DNA of 64,000 nucleotides, taken from Ceratothoa steindachneri (taxonomy: Eukaryota > Arthropoda > Malacostraca > Isopoda > Cymothoidae). The notes below the pieces were generated by a model. It was not told the DNA's origin. It worked only from the letters and a program-made list of their open reading frames with translations, and made no database searches. Location: contig OZ018327.1 of NCBI GenBank assembly GCA_963969495.1, positions 31,751,175 through 31,815,174 on the forward strand, given 5' to 3'. A program made the translations under genes and the position numbers. Positions 31,698-42,441 of the stretch are shown here, piece by piece. Within the stretch, counting starts at the first letter, position 1, and each line of letters starts with the position of its first letter.

Positions 31698-34600
31698 AAT
31701 ATTTTATATTTAAATTAATGATTGAAATATATAGAATAATGAAAATTACAATGACATCAAACATAAATTATTATATTTTCCCTCCCAACAAAAGTGCAAT
31801 GAACCATTGCACAAATGAACATATGTTAAAGGAAGGTAAAGTTGATAAAAAAAGAATTTAAAGAACACTCTATTATAGCTACTCTCTCAAGGTTTTGCAC
31901 CATTCATGCATTCTGTCAACGCATGCTTTAGCAGCTAACCGTTTAGATCGAGTACCTAGTGCATTAACTGGTGGAGCATCATTAACATTTCTTGAGTTGT
32001 TATCCTTAATATTAATTGTTCCATTAACCAAATCATTTTCTGAACTTTGATTAGATAGACTTTGATTTGAAATATTTAAAGAATCTGATGCAGAAATCAG
32101 GAAGAAACATCATCCTAACTCGTTTCACGATCAACTACTACATCATCTCCAGTAACAAATTTCTCGCAGAATTGATCACCGACACCTGACGAGTCATTGT
32201 GAACATGTGTCAGTAATAATTCCAGAGGATATAAATGATTAATAGAATGATGAACAATTTGTCCATCTCCTCTTTTGACTTTAAAACTTCTAACTTTATT
32301 GTCACATCCGACAACTAGTTCTATTATTCTACCCAATAACCAGTATGGGCGTGGTTTATTAGGCAATTTTATTAAAACTACATCACCAGATTTTATTCTA
32401 TTAAACCAATTATTTTCATGAAGTTTTCTATAATGCTCTCTAAGGCTTAGTAGGTAATTTCCATACCATAAATCTTTAAAATATAAAAAAACTTTGTTGC
32501 GAAGTTCAAGAGACTCAAGTAGTCCCTCTCTGTTCAGAGGATTTCCATCCCATATACTATTATCATTAGAGTCTCTTAATAATATGAAAGGATTTGTATT
32601 TATTTTCAAAAAGAAATTAGGGGTAATGATTTCTAAGTCATTATCAGATGACCTATATGCCAATGGTCTGGAGTTAATAGCAGATTGAATATCTGCAATC
32701 ACAGTCAGAAGCTCAAAATAAGAAAGTCTTGCTCTTCCTATGCTTTTATTAAAACAAGTCTTAATAGTACGGATGAGTCCCAGGTGGAACCAACCCAAGC
32801 TGAGTAAACTGGTATCCTAATATGTTTGATATTAAAGTTTCTAAATTGATTATTAAATTCATCTGTGCCCATTGCCTTTTCTAATATATTTCCGCCAGAT
32901 ACGAATGACCTAGCATTATCACTATAGAGAGTAGATGGGACACCATACAAATTAACAAACCTAAAGAATGCTAGGATGAAGCTACGTGTAGACATATCTG
33001 GGACTAATTCAATGTGAACAGCTCTAACATTTAAACACGTAAAGACTAATAAATACATTTTGATGTTCTTGCCAGTTGAATCATTTATCCAAAGATGACC
33101 AATATAATCTATTCCTGTATGATTAAAGGGTTTAACAAAATTTACTCTATGTTTGGGAAGATTAGTCATCTTAGGATATTTGAAAGATAGTGAATTGAAT
33201 TTATGACAAATCATGCATTGACGCAGTATTTTTTTGACAATCTGTCTCATACGTGGAATCCAAAATCCTCCCATTCGAACAGCATTCAACGTTGATTGTA
33301 TTCCAAGATGTTTACATCTGCGATGGTAAGATTCTACAATTAATGTTGTGAGATGGTGATCCTTGGCCAGCAAAATAGGATTTACAATGTTGTAATCATA
33401 CATAGCTGTTTTCCCAATTCTGCCTTTGGATCTTATAACCCCCTTTTCATCTAAAAATAAATCAAGTCTATTGACTAGTTCAGGCACTTTCTTCTTATTT
33501 TGATTGACATTTTCCAAATATTCCAATTCCTGGTGAAATTTAGATTTCTGCATATATTTAATCCAATAGATCTTTCCTGTTTCCATAGGTTCGGAAATAA
33601 TTTTCTGGCTCAAGTTAATAAAATGGAAAACATATTTAGTTACACCGAAGAGTTTATTTAGAGAAGAAAACCTATTGATATCCAAAATAGGGGTTTCTAT
33701 ATTATCGTTGACTTTTAATATATTAGTAGTATGATAAACCTTAACAAGTTGTTTGCTCTCTTCTGATAAACAACCTAAGGAATTGACGGGCCATGAAATT
33801 GGAACAGTAGAGAGCCATGACGGTCCTTTGAACCATAATTCTTGCTTACTTCCAAATTCTTTGACAGTTAATCCTCTGGTGAGCAAATCTGCAGGATTAT
33901 TTTCTGAATTAACAAATTCAAAGTTCATATTAACTTGATAATTTTCTATGACAACTTTCTTGAAAACTCTAATATCTTTGATTCTGTTCATAGTAAATAC
34001 ACTTTTTGTTTTCACATTTTCCGTTAGTAACCAAGATAGTACTATCTGTGAATCAACTGATATACATATATCTTTAAACTTTATGGCAGGGAAGGAATCC
34101 AAGATTGTAGGAAGACATTTTAATGCCAAGTAAACCGCCATTAGTTCCAAAGTAGGCAGAGTTCTTGGTTTTAATGGAGCCACTTTAGCCTTTGCATACA
34201 TAATTTGTGAGTTTCCATTGCTTACATTGTATACAGTGAAACCACAACATAGCTTAGAAGCATCACAAAATATAAATAAATTATTAATGTTATCTTCATA
34301 GATGCAAGATCTAGGAAAAGTTAAGTGAAAGATTTGCTTAAAATCAGCCTGAAGTTCTTGCCACAGTTTTTTATATTGTTCTGGAATGGCTTAATCCCAT
34401 GAAAGTTTCTCTGCCCAAAGCTTTTGCATTAGAATTTTACCCCGAGTTGTTATAGGCAAAATCAATCCAAGTGGATCAAATAACTTTGAAATTTGAGATA
34501 AAATATTACGTTTGGTGTTTGCAGCTTGATCGATATCAATAGCTGCTAACTGAAGAGCATCTTCATTTATTAAGTACTTATAACCAAGCACTTTCTCACA

Positions 34601-35850
34601 ATCATTATAATGTTGGACCATGCAGTTGTCTCTAGTAAATGCATCTCTTAGCCCTTTGCAATTAGAGTTCCAAGAACGCAACTGGAATCCACCTTCCTTC
34701 ATCCTTGCATCAGATTCCTTATAGAGATCAAGTAGTTCTTCTTCAGAATTTCCAGTGAGTATCAAGTTATCTACATAAAAATTTGAGTTTAAGATACTTG
34801 TGCAATAATCCTTGGGATATTGGTTAACATGATGTTTAATTACATAATTTTAAATGAATGGGCTGGCATTAAACCCCAAAATAATAGTTTTATATCTGTA
34901 TGTAACTAATTTGCCATCTTCCATCATGAAAAATGAAAAACGATTTTTATCTTCCTCATTTGCCAATTGAATTTGCAAAAATGCTTGTTTTATATCACTA
35001 AGCATGGTGTATTTTATTTGATCTAAATTGTAACATTAGTTAGGTGAGGTTATTCATTAAATTTACTCCAGCATATGCTGCTTCATTTAAAGATGGCTTG
35101 TTGTTAACTTTAAGAGAACAATTGAAAACCAGACGGATTTTGGTAGTAACATTGGGTTCAGATTTTATGACTGGTCTATGAGGAATCCATATATGTTTGT
35201 GATACATTTCTATAGAGATATCAACCTTTTCAATGATTCCACCCTCTAATTGTCTTTTAAAGACCTCTTGATATGCCTCCAATTGGCCATTCTTTTGAAG
35301 TTTATCAACTACTTTGTTGAGGATTGTAATAGCAATGCCTTCGTTTGATGGAACTTCTTTTATTATATTATCATGCCAAGGCAGGGCTACAAAATATTTA
35401 TTGTCCTTTAACTCAATCTTGGATTTAAAATCTTTAATTTTCTTAGCGTCGTATTTACTTTGATCTTCACTCAATTCAGTGCATCCAACTGACTCTAAAC
35501 TAAACATGTTTTCTAATCCTTGTTCTACAGAACAATCTGTAAATGCAGTATCAAATGGATTGAAATACGTTTTCCTGGGTTCCAAGACAAAATTTACATA
35601 AGTAGAGGGCTCCTCAACCCCATAAAGCTCAACAGCATCCATGAAATTAATTGAAGTATTTGTTACTGAAGATTTATCCACAGTTGCATAACTAGTTACT
35701 TGAGATGGATTTAAAAAATGCATTATGTTCCCAAAGGGCACAATACCTGTAGACATAAGCCATGCTGTTCCCAATATTTTATATTTAAATTAATGATTGA
35801 AATATATAGAATAATGAAAATGACAATGACATCAAACATAAATTATTATA
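31698..35850 (-). mobile_element. BEL/Pao LTR retrotransposon with a deleted 5' part
   Basis: A 78-bp direct repeat (35773-35850 and 31698-31775, one mismatch) marks the start of the two LTRs on the minus strand. The inner side of the 3' copy is preceded by a purine tract, seen on the plus strand as TTTTCCCTCCC at 31776-31786, as expected for plus-strand priming. At the 5' end only 78 bases of LTR remain before the sequence jumps straight into the pol frame at 35772. Therefore the rest of the LTR, the primer site, gag and most of the protease have been deleted. Confidence 0.8.
31879..35774 (-). pseudogene. BEL/Pao pol: protease end, RT, RNase H, integrase, DUF5641
   Basis: In order on the minus strand: LGTAWLMSTG (end of protease, 35774), RT with IWIPHRPVIKSE and KIRLVFNCS (about 35200-35110), LSDIKQAFLQI (about 35010), LGFNASPF and FYVDNLILTG (about 34775). 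Next come RNase H with LPTLELMAVYLALK and ISVDSQIVLSWL (34160-34040), the integrase zinc site HRRCKHLG to CMICHK (33320-33205), core NHTGIDYIGHL, LYSDNARSFVSGG (to about 32890), and a DUF5641-like end (GDVVLIKLPNKPRPYWLLGRI, about 32390). The C-terminal end reads RSKRLAAKACVDRM before TAG at 31879. Stops about 35030 and 34391 and frameshifts about 32750 and 32100 break it. Confidence 0.9.
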
Positions 35851-36165
35851 AATTAGAGGACTACATTTCATTATTAATGGACATACCGACTTGGTGAATT
35901 TTAATCTATCAGCTTGTCTTTTTGTCCCGAACTACGGCATGAACAAGTGGCACAATCTCTTCTGATCATATCGTAGTTAAGTCAGATCGGATGTGGTTAA
36001 TAGTTAAATAGTCCCCGAGTTGGATCAACCTTACGGTGGCTGCTAGAAACTGTAGTGTCACGTGGTTCGTATTCCAGGCTAAACTGTACAGGCATAGCAA
36101 AATGTTTTAGGCCCATTTAGATTAATATCCTTATGTTGTCCGCCACTATTTTTCCCACTTTGGTA
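35851..36165. other. Unassigned stretch
   Basis: Nothing recognised between the BEL 5' end and the transposase relic. Confidence 0.3.
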
Positions 36166-36169
36166 TATT

Positions 36170-36600
36170 TTATTTCATGTTGATGGCTGAATTTCGAGGA
36201 AAGAGTCTGAGAGCGGTGTTCAAGTTATCAACCGTCTGTAAGCGAGGTTGAGAAATTTTGACTTCCATTATACCCCAGAGTGAATTTTCGCATATTGATA
36301 AATCTGGACTTCAAGGAAGACATACCTTGTCGAATCGAAGTACAATCCATCGTCTACAAAATTCTTGCCTCGGGAATTCTCTTACCCGAAAGGCAAAAGG
36401 TACCGGTGTTCCATCTTGTTGAAGAATTGCTGAAGTTGTCTCAATACGCAGCTGTGGAACTAGCCATTCGGAAAGCGTATTGAGGTAAGGAATGCCATCA
36501 ACATTTGTGTAAAAAAAAATATGGGGCAATAAGATCATCTCCAGAAGTCGCTGCCCATATCATCAAGGGTGTTCGATTTCTTCATCATAATGTGCGTTTT
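36170..36600 (-). pseudogene. Tc1/mariner-superfamily transposase relic
   Basis: The open minus-strand frame 36538-36311 reads MILLPHIFFYTNVDGIPYLN, TLSEWLVPQL, ILQQDGTPVPFAFRVREF, RRWIVLRFDK. After a frame change SPDLSICENSLWGIMEVKI follows (about 36280-36225) and LQTVDNLNTALRLF. QQDG-P-HF and SPDL-P-DFFLWG carry the second and third catalytic acidic positions of this group; here the third Asp is replaced in the CENSLWG segment. It is a fragment without recognisable ends. Confidence 0.6.
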
Positions 36601-36604
36601 CGTT

Positions 36605-37650
36605 ACACCGGAAATAAACACTCCTGCCTCGACTGCTCAGACAAATGGCTCAATCATCCGAATAAATAATTCTTTCTTGACTCAACAGTTGGCAATCTTC
36701 TTCAGAGATTTACAAGCAACTTCATGTGCGAGTGTTGGTAATTCTTTTCATCCAACGGCAATTTTGTCCAACGTTTTTTCGTATAATAAAACAATATCTC
36801 GTACAAAAAGCAATCCAAAAGAATTGAAATGAAAACAAAATATATTTCATTGAATAAAAGGACAAAATTGAATTTCATTTATTAAAAGAAGGAGAAAAAA
36901 GTAATTTTAAAAGTACCATCGTTTGAACAACTAGGAAAGGAAACAAAGTACATTTGTAGGGGTGCGAAAAATGTATCAGAGAAAAATTCCTTCCAATCGA
37001 TAATATAAATAGCCGATAAATTTACCAACTCAAAACGGACTAACCCGGTCGTGAGGCTAGAGTATTGGCGTTTAAATCCAGAGGTACCGCGTTGAAACTC
37101 AAGAGTCCAAAAACTTTTAGGTAGAAATCTCAAGAAGAAAACGGAAGTCAAGGAAAACGGAAGAAAACGCTTGAAGGACCAACTCAATTAGAATCAAGAA
37201 GGACCAAGAAATCATGAACTCAAGAAGAAATCAAGACACCAATATAAATGGAAGAAAACTGAAGATGCATTGAGAAAGAAAAACGAAGATTAAGGACCAA
37301 CCCAGCTAAGAAGAATACGGAAGACAAGATAAAGAATTAATATTGATAAAATAAATAAAAAGGGATAATAAGGATATGCTCCCCCCCAAAAAAAAATTTT
37401 CGCACCCCTACACATTTAAAGCATTTTCGGGTGCAAATTTTAAAATACGCTGGCTATCTTGTGAATCAGAATCAAACCTTAAAAAATTTTCCCCATTACT
37501 AAATTTGCTAACTTCATTTGGGATTTCAAAGCCTAGTCGGCTATTCAGAAGAACTTGAATTGCTTGAATTTGTTTTCGCCACTTTTGTATTATTTTCGAA
37601 ATCATTGATGGATATTTCGGGAAGTTGGGGGCAAACATTTTGATCAAATT
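36605..37650 (-). other. Unrecognised minus-strand sequence interrupted by a hAT-type element
   Basis: Minus-strand open pieces 37647-37408 and 37187-36882 flank the short element 36957-37410. The first has acidic and hydrophobic stretches (FLRFDSDSQDSQRILKF) that I do not recognise. Whether they belong to one former gene is unclear. Confidence 0.3.
36957..37410. mobile_element. Short non-autonomous hAT-type element (454 bp)
   Basis: TAGGGGTGCGAAAA at 36957 pairs perfectly with TTTTCGCACCCCTA ending at 37410, a classic hAT terminal motif. The flanks TACATTTG (36949-36956) and CACATTTA (37411-37418) match at six of eight bases, consistent with an aged 8-bp duplication. The interior is rich in GAAGA/AAGAAA words and has no transposase. 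Confidence 0.75.
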
Positions 37651-37654
37651 TTGA

Positions 37655-38335
37655 AATTACATTTGAAATAACACTGCGAGTACTTTTTTCAACACATTCA
37701 ACTGTTTGCTTTCATTTCACGAACTGCAACTCGAGCATGTAAATAATCCATTTCTGCGGGATGTTGATGACTACCAGATTATAAAGAACTTTTGAAAAAC
37801 TGTTTTCTGTCGGTGTATGAACGCGCACAAAGCCACACTTCTCTTTTCACACCTCCAATAATTTTTCTCAAGTTTAGAATTACTCGACTGAAAATCATAT
37901 ACATAGTTACTTTCATCAACCGATTTTTTTTCTAATTAGTAGGGTAGACAGGGTAGATAGGGTAGAACAGGAAGAAAATTCAGTCAAGAAGTAAAAGTTT
38001 CAACTCTATCCTGCGTGCTTTCGAATTAATGTATCTTCATCGCCTAATTATTTGCTACTATCTTGTATTTTTGGAATAATCAACATCAGACTGCCTTATT
38101 TTTCTAGTTCTTTGATATTTTCGAATATACTTTACTAGTGGGTCCATTTTATTCTCCATGTAATTGTTCTTTCATTCATTTTCCCATCCAATTCACAGTT
38201 TTTAAAATTAAGAAATGGGATATTGGAATGTAGGAGTTTACCTTAAAACCTCAAAAATATTCATAGAAAATGAATCTTTTAAGGGGTGTCTTGTTGAATC
38301 TCTGTTCAATGTTCGAGTCGTAGGATTGCTTGCTG
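37655..38335. other. Unassigned stretch
   Basis: AT-rich, with a small tandem TAGGGTAGACAGGGTAGATAG about 37941-37970. No gene. Confidence 0.3.
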
Positions 38336-38339
38336 TTTG

Positions 38340-38731
38340 CAGTGTCGGATCTAGGATTAAAATTGGGAAAGGGGGGGGGGGGGGGGGGGCAACCTGAATT
38401 CATCTTTCTGCGGAGTCTGAGAAAAGGGTTATCTTACACAATATTGATACTAAATAACAGCATCTCATAAAGGAGGGAGCAATAATTCTCTCAAATCCGA
38501 TTTTTTCCCACACAACTGAAAATTATGAAATGTAGTTTTTGGACATGTATCATATAAGATACATTAGATCCAACGGTTTAAAAAATATTTTTATATATGT
38601 ATTCTATATTACTACTTAACTTCTTCTGAATAGCTTAATACAAGTATGGCTTAAAAAAAATTATAAACACAAATGGTTCTGAAATTTGGGAGGGGTTCAG
38701 TCCCCTAGCCCCCACTGTGGATCCACGCCTG
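38340..38731. mobile_element. Short non-autonomous hAT-type element with G-rich end (392 bp)
   Basis: The left end CAGTGTCGGATCTAG (38340) and the complement of the right end CAGGCGTGGATCCAC (to 38731) match at 9 of 15 bases. The 8-bp flanks GCTGTTTG (38332-38339) and GCCGTTTG (38732-38739) differ at one base. Just inside the left end is a run of 19 G (38371-38389); inside the right end lies CCCCTAGCCCCCAC. CAGTGGCGGATCCAG-type ends with G/C-rich subtermini are familiar from hAT elements. Confidence 0.7.
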
Positions 38732-38739
38732 GCCGTTTG

Positions 38740-39090
38740 GATTCTGGTTGAGAAATTATTTGCTTCGGTTTGTGAGCGTAAGCTGATTGGGTAGCCATTT
38801 TCGGGGGGAACTCTGGATAGAGTGACAACACGTAGATATAATTTTCTGTAACGAACGTCTTTCAAGAGCTGTGAAGTGGCGCCTTTATAGTGTATAGCAT
38901 CTCTGCTATTACTGTAAGATCGTTTGCAGAGAAAATTTGGGGAATGAAAGGTAGTTGATACGATAGTTTGCCATTATTTTATGGTTTGTTTAACCTGTGC
39001 ATTCAGGTTTCTGTTGCCTCTAAAGGAACGTTTCTTACAAGAATCCACCATCATTTAATTTAGTTGTTTCTCTGGATTCACTACAGATAA
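38740..39090. other. Unassigned stretch
   Basis: Nothing recognised between the hAT-type element and the second CACTGG element. Confidence 0.3.
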
Positions 39091-39094
39091 ATCA

Positions 39095-41650
39095 CACTGG
39101 TCAACACATATTTTTCATCAGAGGCCTTACTATACTTTTCTAAAGGCATTTTCTGTGCTGAATCCCGAATCTGCCTTCGGTTTTGCTCTAGCGCGTACAG
39201 TTTTTAAGATATGCCAAAAATTCAAAATGGCCGCCTGCGATTATAAAATGTAGTATATTACTGGTATTGCTATATTGCATGCATCATTATTAACTGCTAA
39301 GATGAGCAAACTAGATAATTCCTGAGTTATTGCTGGTTAAAGTGGTATAGAGAAGAATTTATTCACATTTGTAACCTGCATGCATATGTTGCGCAATTAT
39401 TTATAATTCTGTTTTATGCTTTCAGGTTTCTCATGCGATGTGCATCTTCTAAGCTGCTCCTTCTGCGTTGATCATAAGAGGCTTCCAAATATTTCCACAA
39501 AGCAGTAACAATGCCTCGAGAGTGCAAAAATCATCCAGATAAATTCTGCTATGTATGTGGGCATTTTACAACAAATATCAGCAACGTATTATCACAAATG
39601 ATATAAAGAAGATGTACAAACTCTACTTCAGTTGCCCTCTAGGTGACCAAGGTAAAGCATTGGCACCATAACAGATTTATATTTCCTGCTCTACTGGATT
39701 ACGTGACTGGATTAACAAAAAGAAAGTTTTAATGCCCTTCGCTGTTCCTATGATATGGAGAGAGCCCAGAGATCAGCTCGAAGATTACTATTTCTGCAGT
39801 GTGACCACAAAAGGGATTTCTGCAAAGAACAAGCAGCAAATTGTTTATCCAACCATGGATTCGGTCTGCAGACCAGTTGCGCATGATGTATCTTTGCCAA
39901 TTCCAGTTCCACCTGATGATGGCCTCATACCTGATGATATCCGTGATGATAGTAGTACTGAAAGTGCATGCACATTAGATGCGGATGTTGAATATGAGGA
40001 TGCTAACTCTGAGCCAAAGTTATTTATTCAGGAAGATTTTAATGATCTTGTGAGAGATCTGTCACTGTCAAAGGAGAAAGCAGAGCTTCTAGCATCTCGA
40101 CTACAGGAAAAATTCTTACTCGAGAAAAATGTGCATGTGAGTTACTTTAGAAAGCCTAATCGTGATTAAACTACATTTTTCCCAGTTAATGGACCTCTTT
40201 GCTACTGCCATGATATAAATGGATGGTTCGAAGCCTTGTCACAGACATATGAGGCGTCTGACTGGCGTCTCTTTATTGATGCTTCTAAGACAAGTCTGAA
40301 AGCTGTCCTCCTGCACAATAGCAATGTAAAGCCTTCCATTCCTATTGGCTATTCTGTCCGCCTTAAGGAGACGTATGACAATATGGATATTCTTCTTAAA
40401 GCCATAAACTGCCAAGCCCATCAGTGGTACATCTGTGGTGATCTAAAAGTCATAGGCATGCTAATGGGTATGCAAGGAGGATTCATGAAGTATTGTTGCT
40501 TCCTTTGCCTATGGGATAGCCGTGCCACTGCAAAACATTATGACAAGCATGACTGACCACTTCGATCTACATCTGAGCCTGGAATAAGCAGTGTTCAGTC
40601 TGTCCCTCTGGTAGAGCCTCAGAAAATATATCTGCCACCTCTTCATTTGAAACTAGGTCTAATGAAAAACTTCGTGAAAGCAATGGTTAAGGACAATTTT
40701 CAGGGATTCCAATATCTGTGCAAAAGATTTCCACAAATGAGCGCGGCAAAATTAAAAGAAGGCATATTTGTGGTACCACAAATCAGGGAGGTTTTAGTAG
40801 ACCCTGACTTCGAGAAGACCCTCACTCCTCTTGAACTAAAGGCATGGCTAGCCTTCTAATGGTTTTGTGCAAACTTTCTTGGCATCAACAAGTCACCTGC
40901 ATACAGAGATGGATTGGAAAACCTTTTTTAATCTTATAAAGAAATGGAATGCAATATGCCACTTAAAATCCACTTCCTTCATTCGCCCCTAGACTTTTTC
41001 CCAGAAAATCTTGGAGCCGTAAGTGACGAGCAAGGTGAACGTTTCCACCAGGATATCAAGACCATGGAAACTCGCTATCAAAGATTTTGGAATGAGAGCA
41101 TGATGGGAGATCATTGTTGGATGTTGTATCGTGATAATCCTGAGAGAAAAATCGAACGCAAATCCCATGCACAACGTTTATGAATTCGAGTTTTGACTTA
41201 TTAGCCCTTCAATCATTGTTTACCATTCTTATACATGCAATATAAGTACCATTAACTTTATGATGCTTGTGGAATAAACAAAACATGGCTATTTATCTTT
41301 ATCATATATTTACGCCTAAAGAGAATGATAAATTTTAGAGTTTCTATATGTTAAATGCATCATTATGTGTCAGTTCAACTTCTCAATGCACATGGAGATA
41401 TACAGAAGGCAATTTTTTTTCTAGCATTGGCGCTATGCAACCATATATCACCAGTTTCGGCAAAGAAATCAGAGTAAAACGCTAGATTCTATCAGCGACG
41501 GCGGTCATATTGCATTTTCGAATATCTCGAAAACCTGATGTGCTAAAGAAAAACTAAAGTCAGGTTTGAAATCAGCGAGAAGAATGTTATGAGGAAGGTT
41601 TGCTCAGGCCTCTGATAATTAAATAAAAAGTTCAAATTTGTTGGCCAGTG
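39095..41650 (+). mobile_element. DNA transposon of uncertain superfamily, copy 2
   Basis: It starts CACTGGTCAACACATAT (39095) and ends with the complement of CACTGGCCAACAAATTT (41650), 2556 bp. Flanks TCA and TAA agree at two of three positions, fitting an aged 3-bp duplication like the perfect TTA of copy 1. The coding region matches copy 1 in order and is less disturbed. It has no nested insertions, so it serves as the reference for the undisturbed layout. Confidence 0.75.
39511..41183 (+). pseudogene. Transposase-like gene of copy 2
   Basis: ATG 39511 opens MPRECKNHPDKFCYVCGHFT, a Cys/His cluster that may bind DNA. After a frame break come MPFAVPMIWREPRD (39732), DYYFCSVTTKG, YPTMDSVCRPVAHD, an acidic middle, and DLVRDLSLSKEKAELLASRL (to 40169). 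Then follow WRLFIDASKTSLKAVLLHN (about 40265), QWYICGDLKVIGMLMG with CCFLCLWDSRA (about 40425-40525), LGLMKNFVKAM (about 40648), and SDEQGERFHQDIKTMETRYQ (about 41020-41080) with MGDHCWMLYRD. Stops lie at 40167, 40554, 40858 and 40928. I know this only as a recurrent uncharacterised arthropod and cnidarian protein type; an RNase H-like fold is inference. Confidence 0.7.
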
Positions 41651-41654
41651 TAAT

Positions 41655-42436
41655 TACAATAAGGTAAAAAACGGTAAAACATTATTTGGTACTCGTTCTA
41701 TATTAATTTATTTTGTATAAAGGTGCTTGACGCGCTCCCTAACTTGCCCAGTGATAATGAGAACACCACTGGAAATACATAATCCAACGAAGGTAGTCAC
41801 GGGGAAAATAAATCAAGAGAACAAAGCGGAGATGCAAGAGTGGTCGGTCGTTTACCTCGTGTGCTCGCACAATAATAGCTGAAAAGGAGGAACTGATGTT
41901 ACGTCAAATTTCTAATTTCCTAAACTTTGTTGCGTCATAATATTTAATTATATCATTGCAGCGTGGCGAGATTTCAAACGGGCAGATTATAAGCTCTGCT
42001 TGACTAAGTCCTTTTAGAGACTCATGATGGCCGATTTGCAATGCGTAGACTGGCCCCAGCAACGCGGGGGTGTTTGCAGCTCTCTGCACGGTCCATTCTT
42101 TCTTTATTTTCCATCGCTATTCTTCCTAGACCACATCTATCTACTAAGGTGCCGAGACCCGGGTGGGCGAAGCGTTACGCCTTGGATAACTTTTCCAAGT
42201 GGCGTTCGGTTTTATTTAAATATCTTCTGCTTTTACAGGAAGGGGACGGCTATGTAGCGTGGCAAGCTTTCAAGCAGTGGGATTATAAACACCTCTTGAC
42301 TGTGCTTTTTTGGGGGTCACTATGGCCGAATCGCCGAGAGAAACGCTGGTTCTAGGACGTGGGCAAGATACTTGCTGCTCGTATATTTGCTATAAATGAC
42401 CGGTGACCTTAGTTTTTATTCATTCCCCATTTATAT
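41655..42436. other. Unassigned stretch with a diverged direct repeat
   Basis: Segments 41960-42037 and 42252-42331 share the order GCGTGGC-AG-TTTCAA, GATTATAA, CTTGACT and ATGGCCGA with several mismatches. The second begins shortly after TGCTTTTACAG (about 42229-42239), which looks like a splice acceptor, but no coding frame carries across. No gene is supported. Confidence 0.4.
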
Positions 42437-42441
42437 ATCTT
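42437..42441 (+). repeat. 5-bp target-site duplication, left copy
   Basis: ATCTT directly before the 5' LTR matches ATCTT at 48405-48409 after the 3' LTR. Confidence 0.95.

Noticed and set aside
42229..42331. A possible exon after TGCTTTTACAG
   Set aside because: No conserved frame, no matching donor or partner exon; the segment is a diverged direct repeat.
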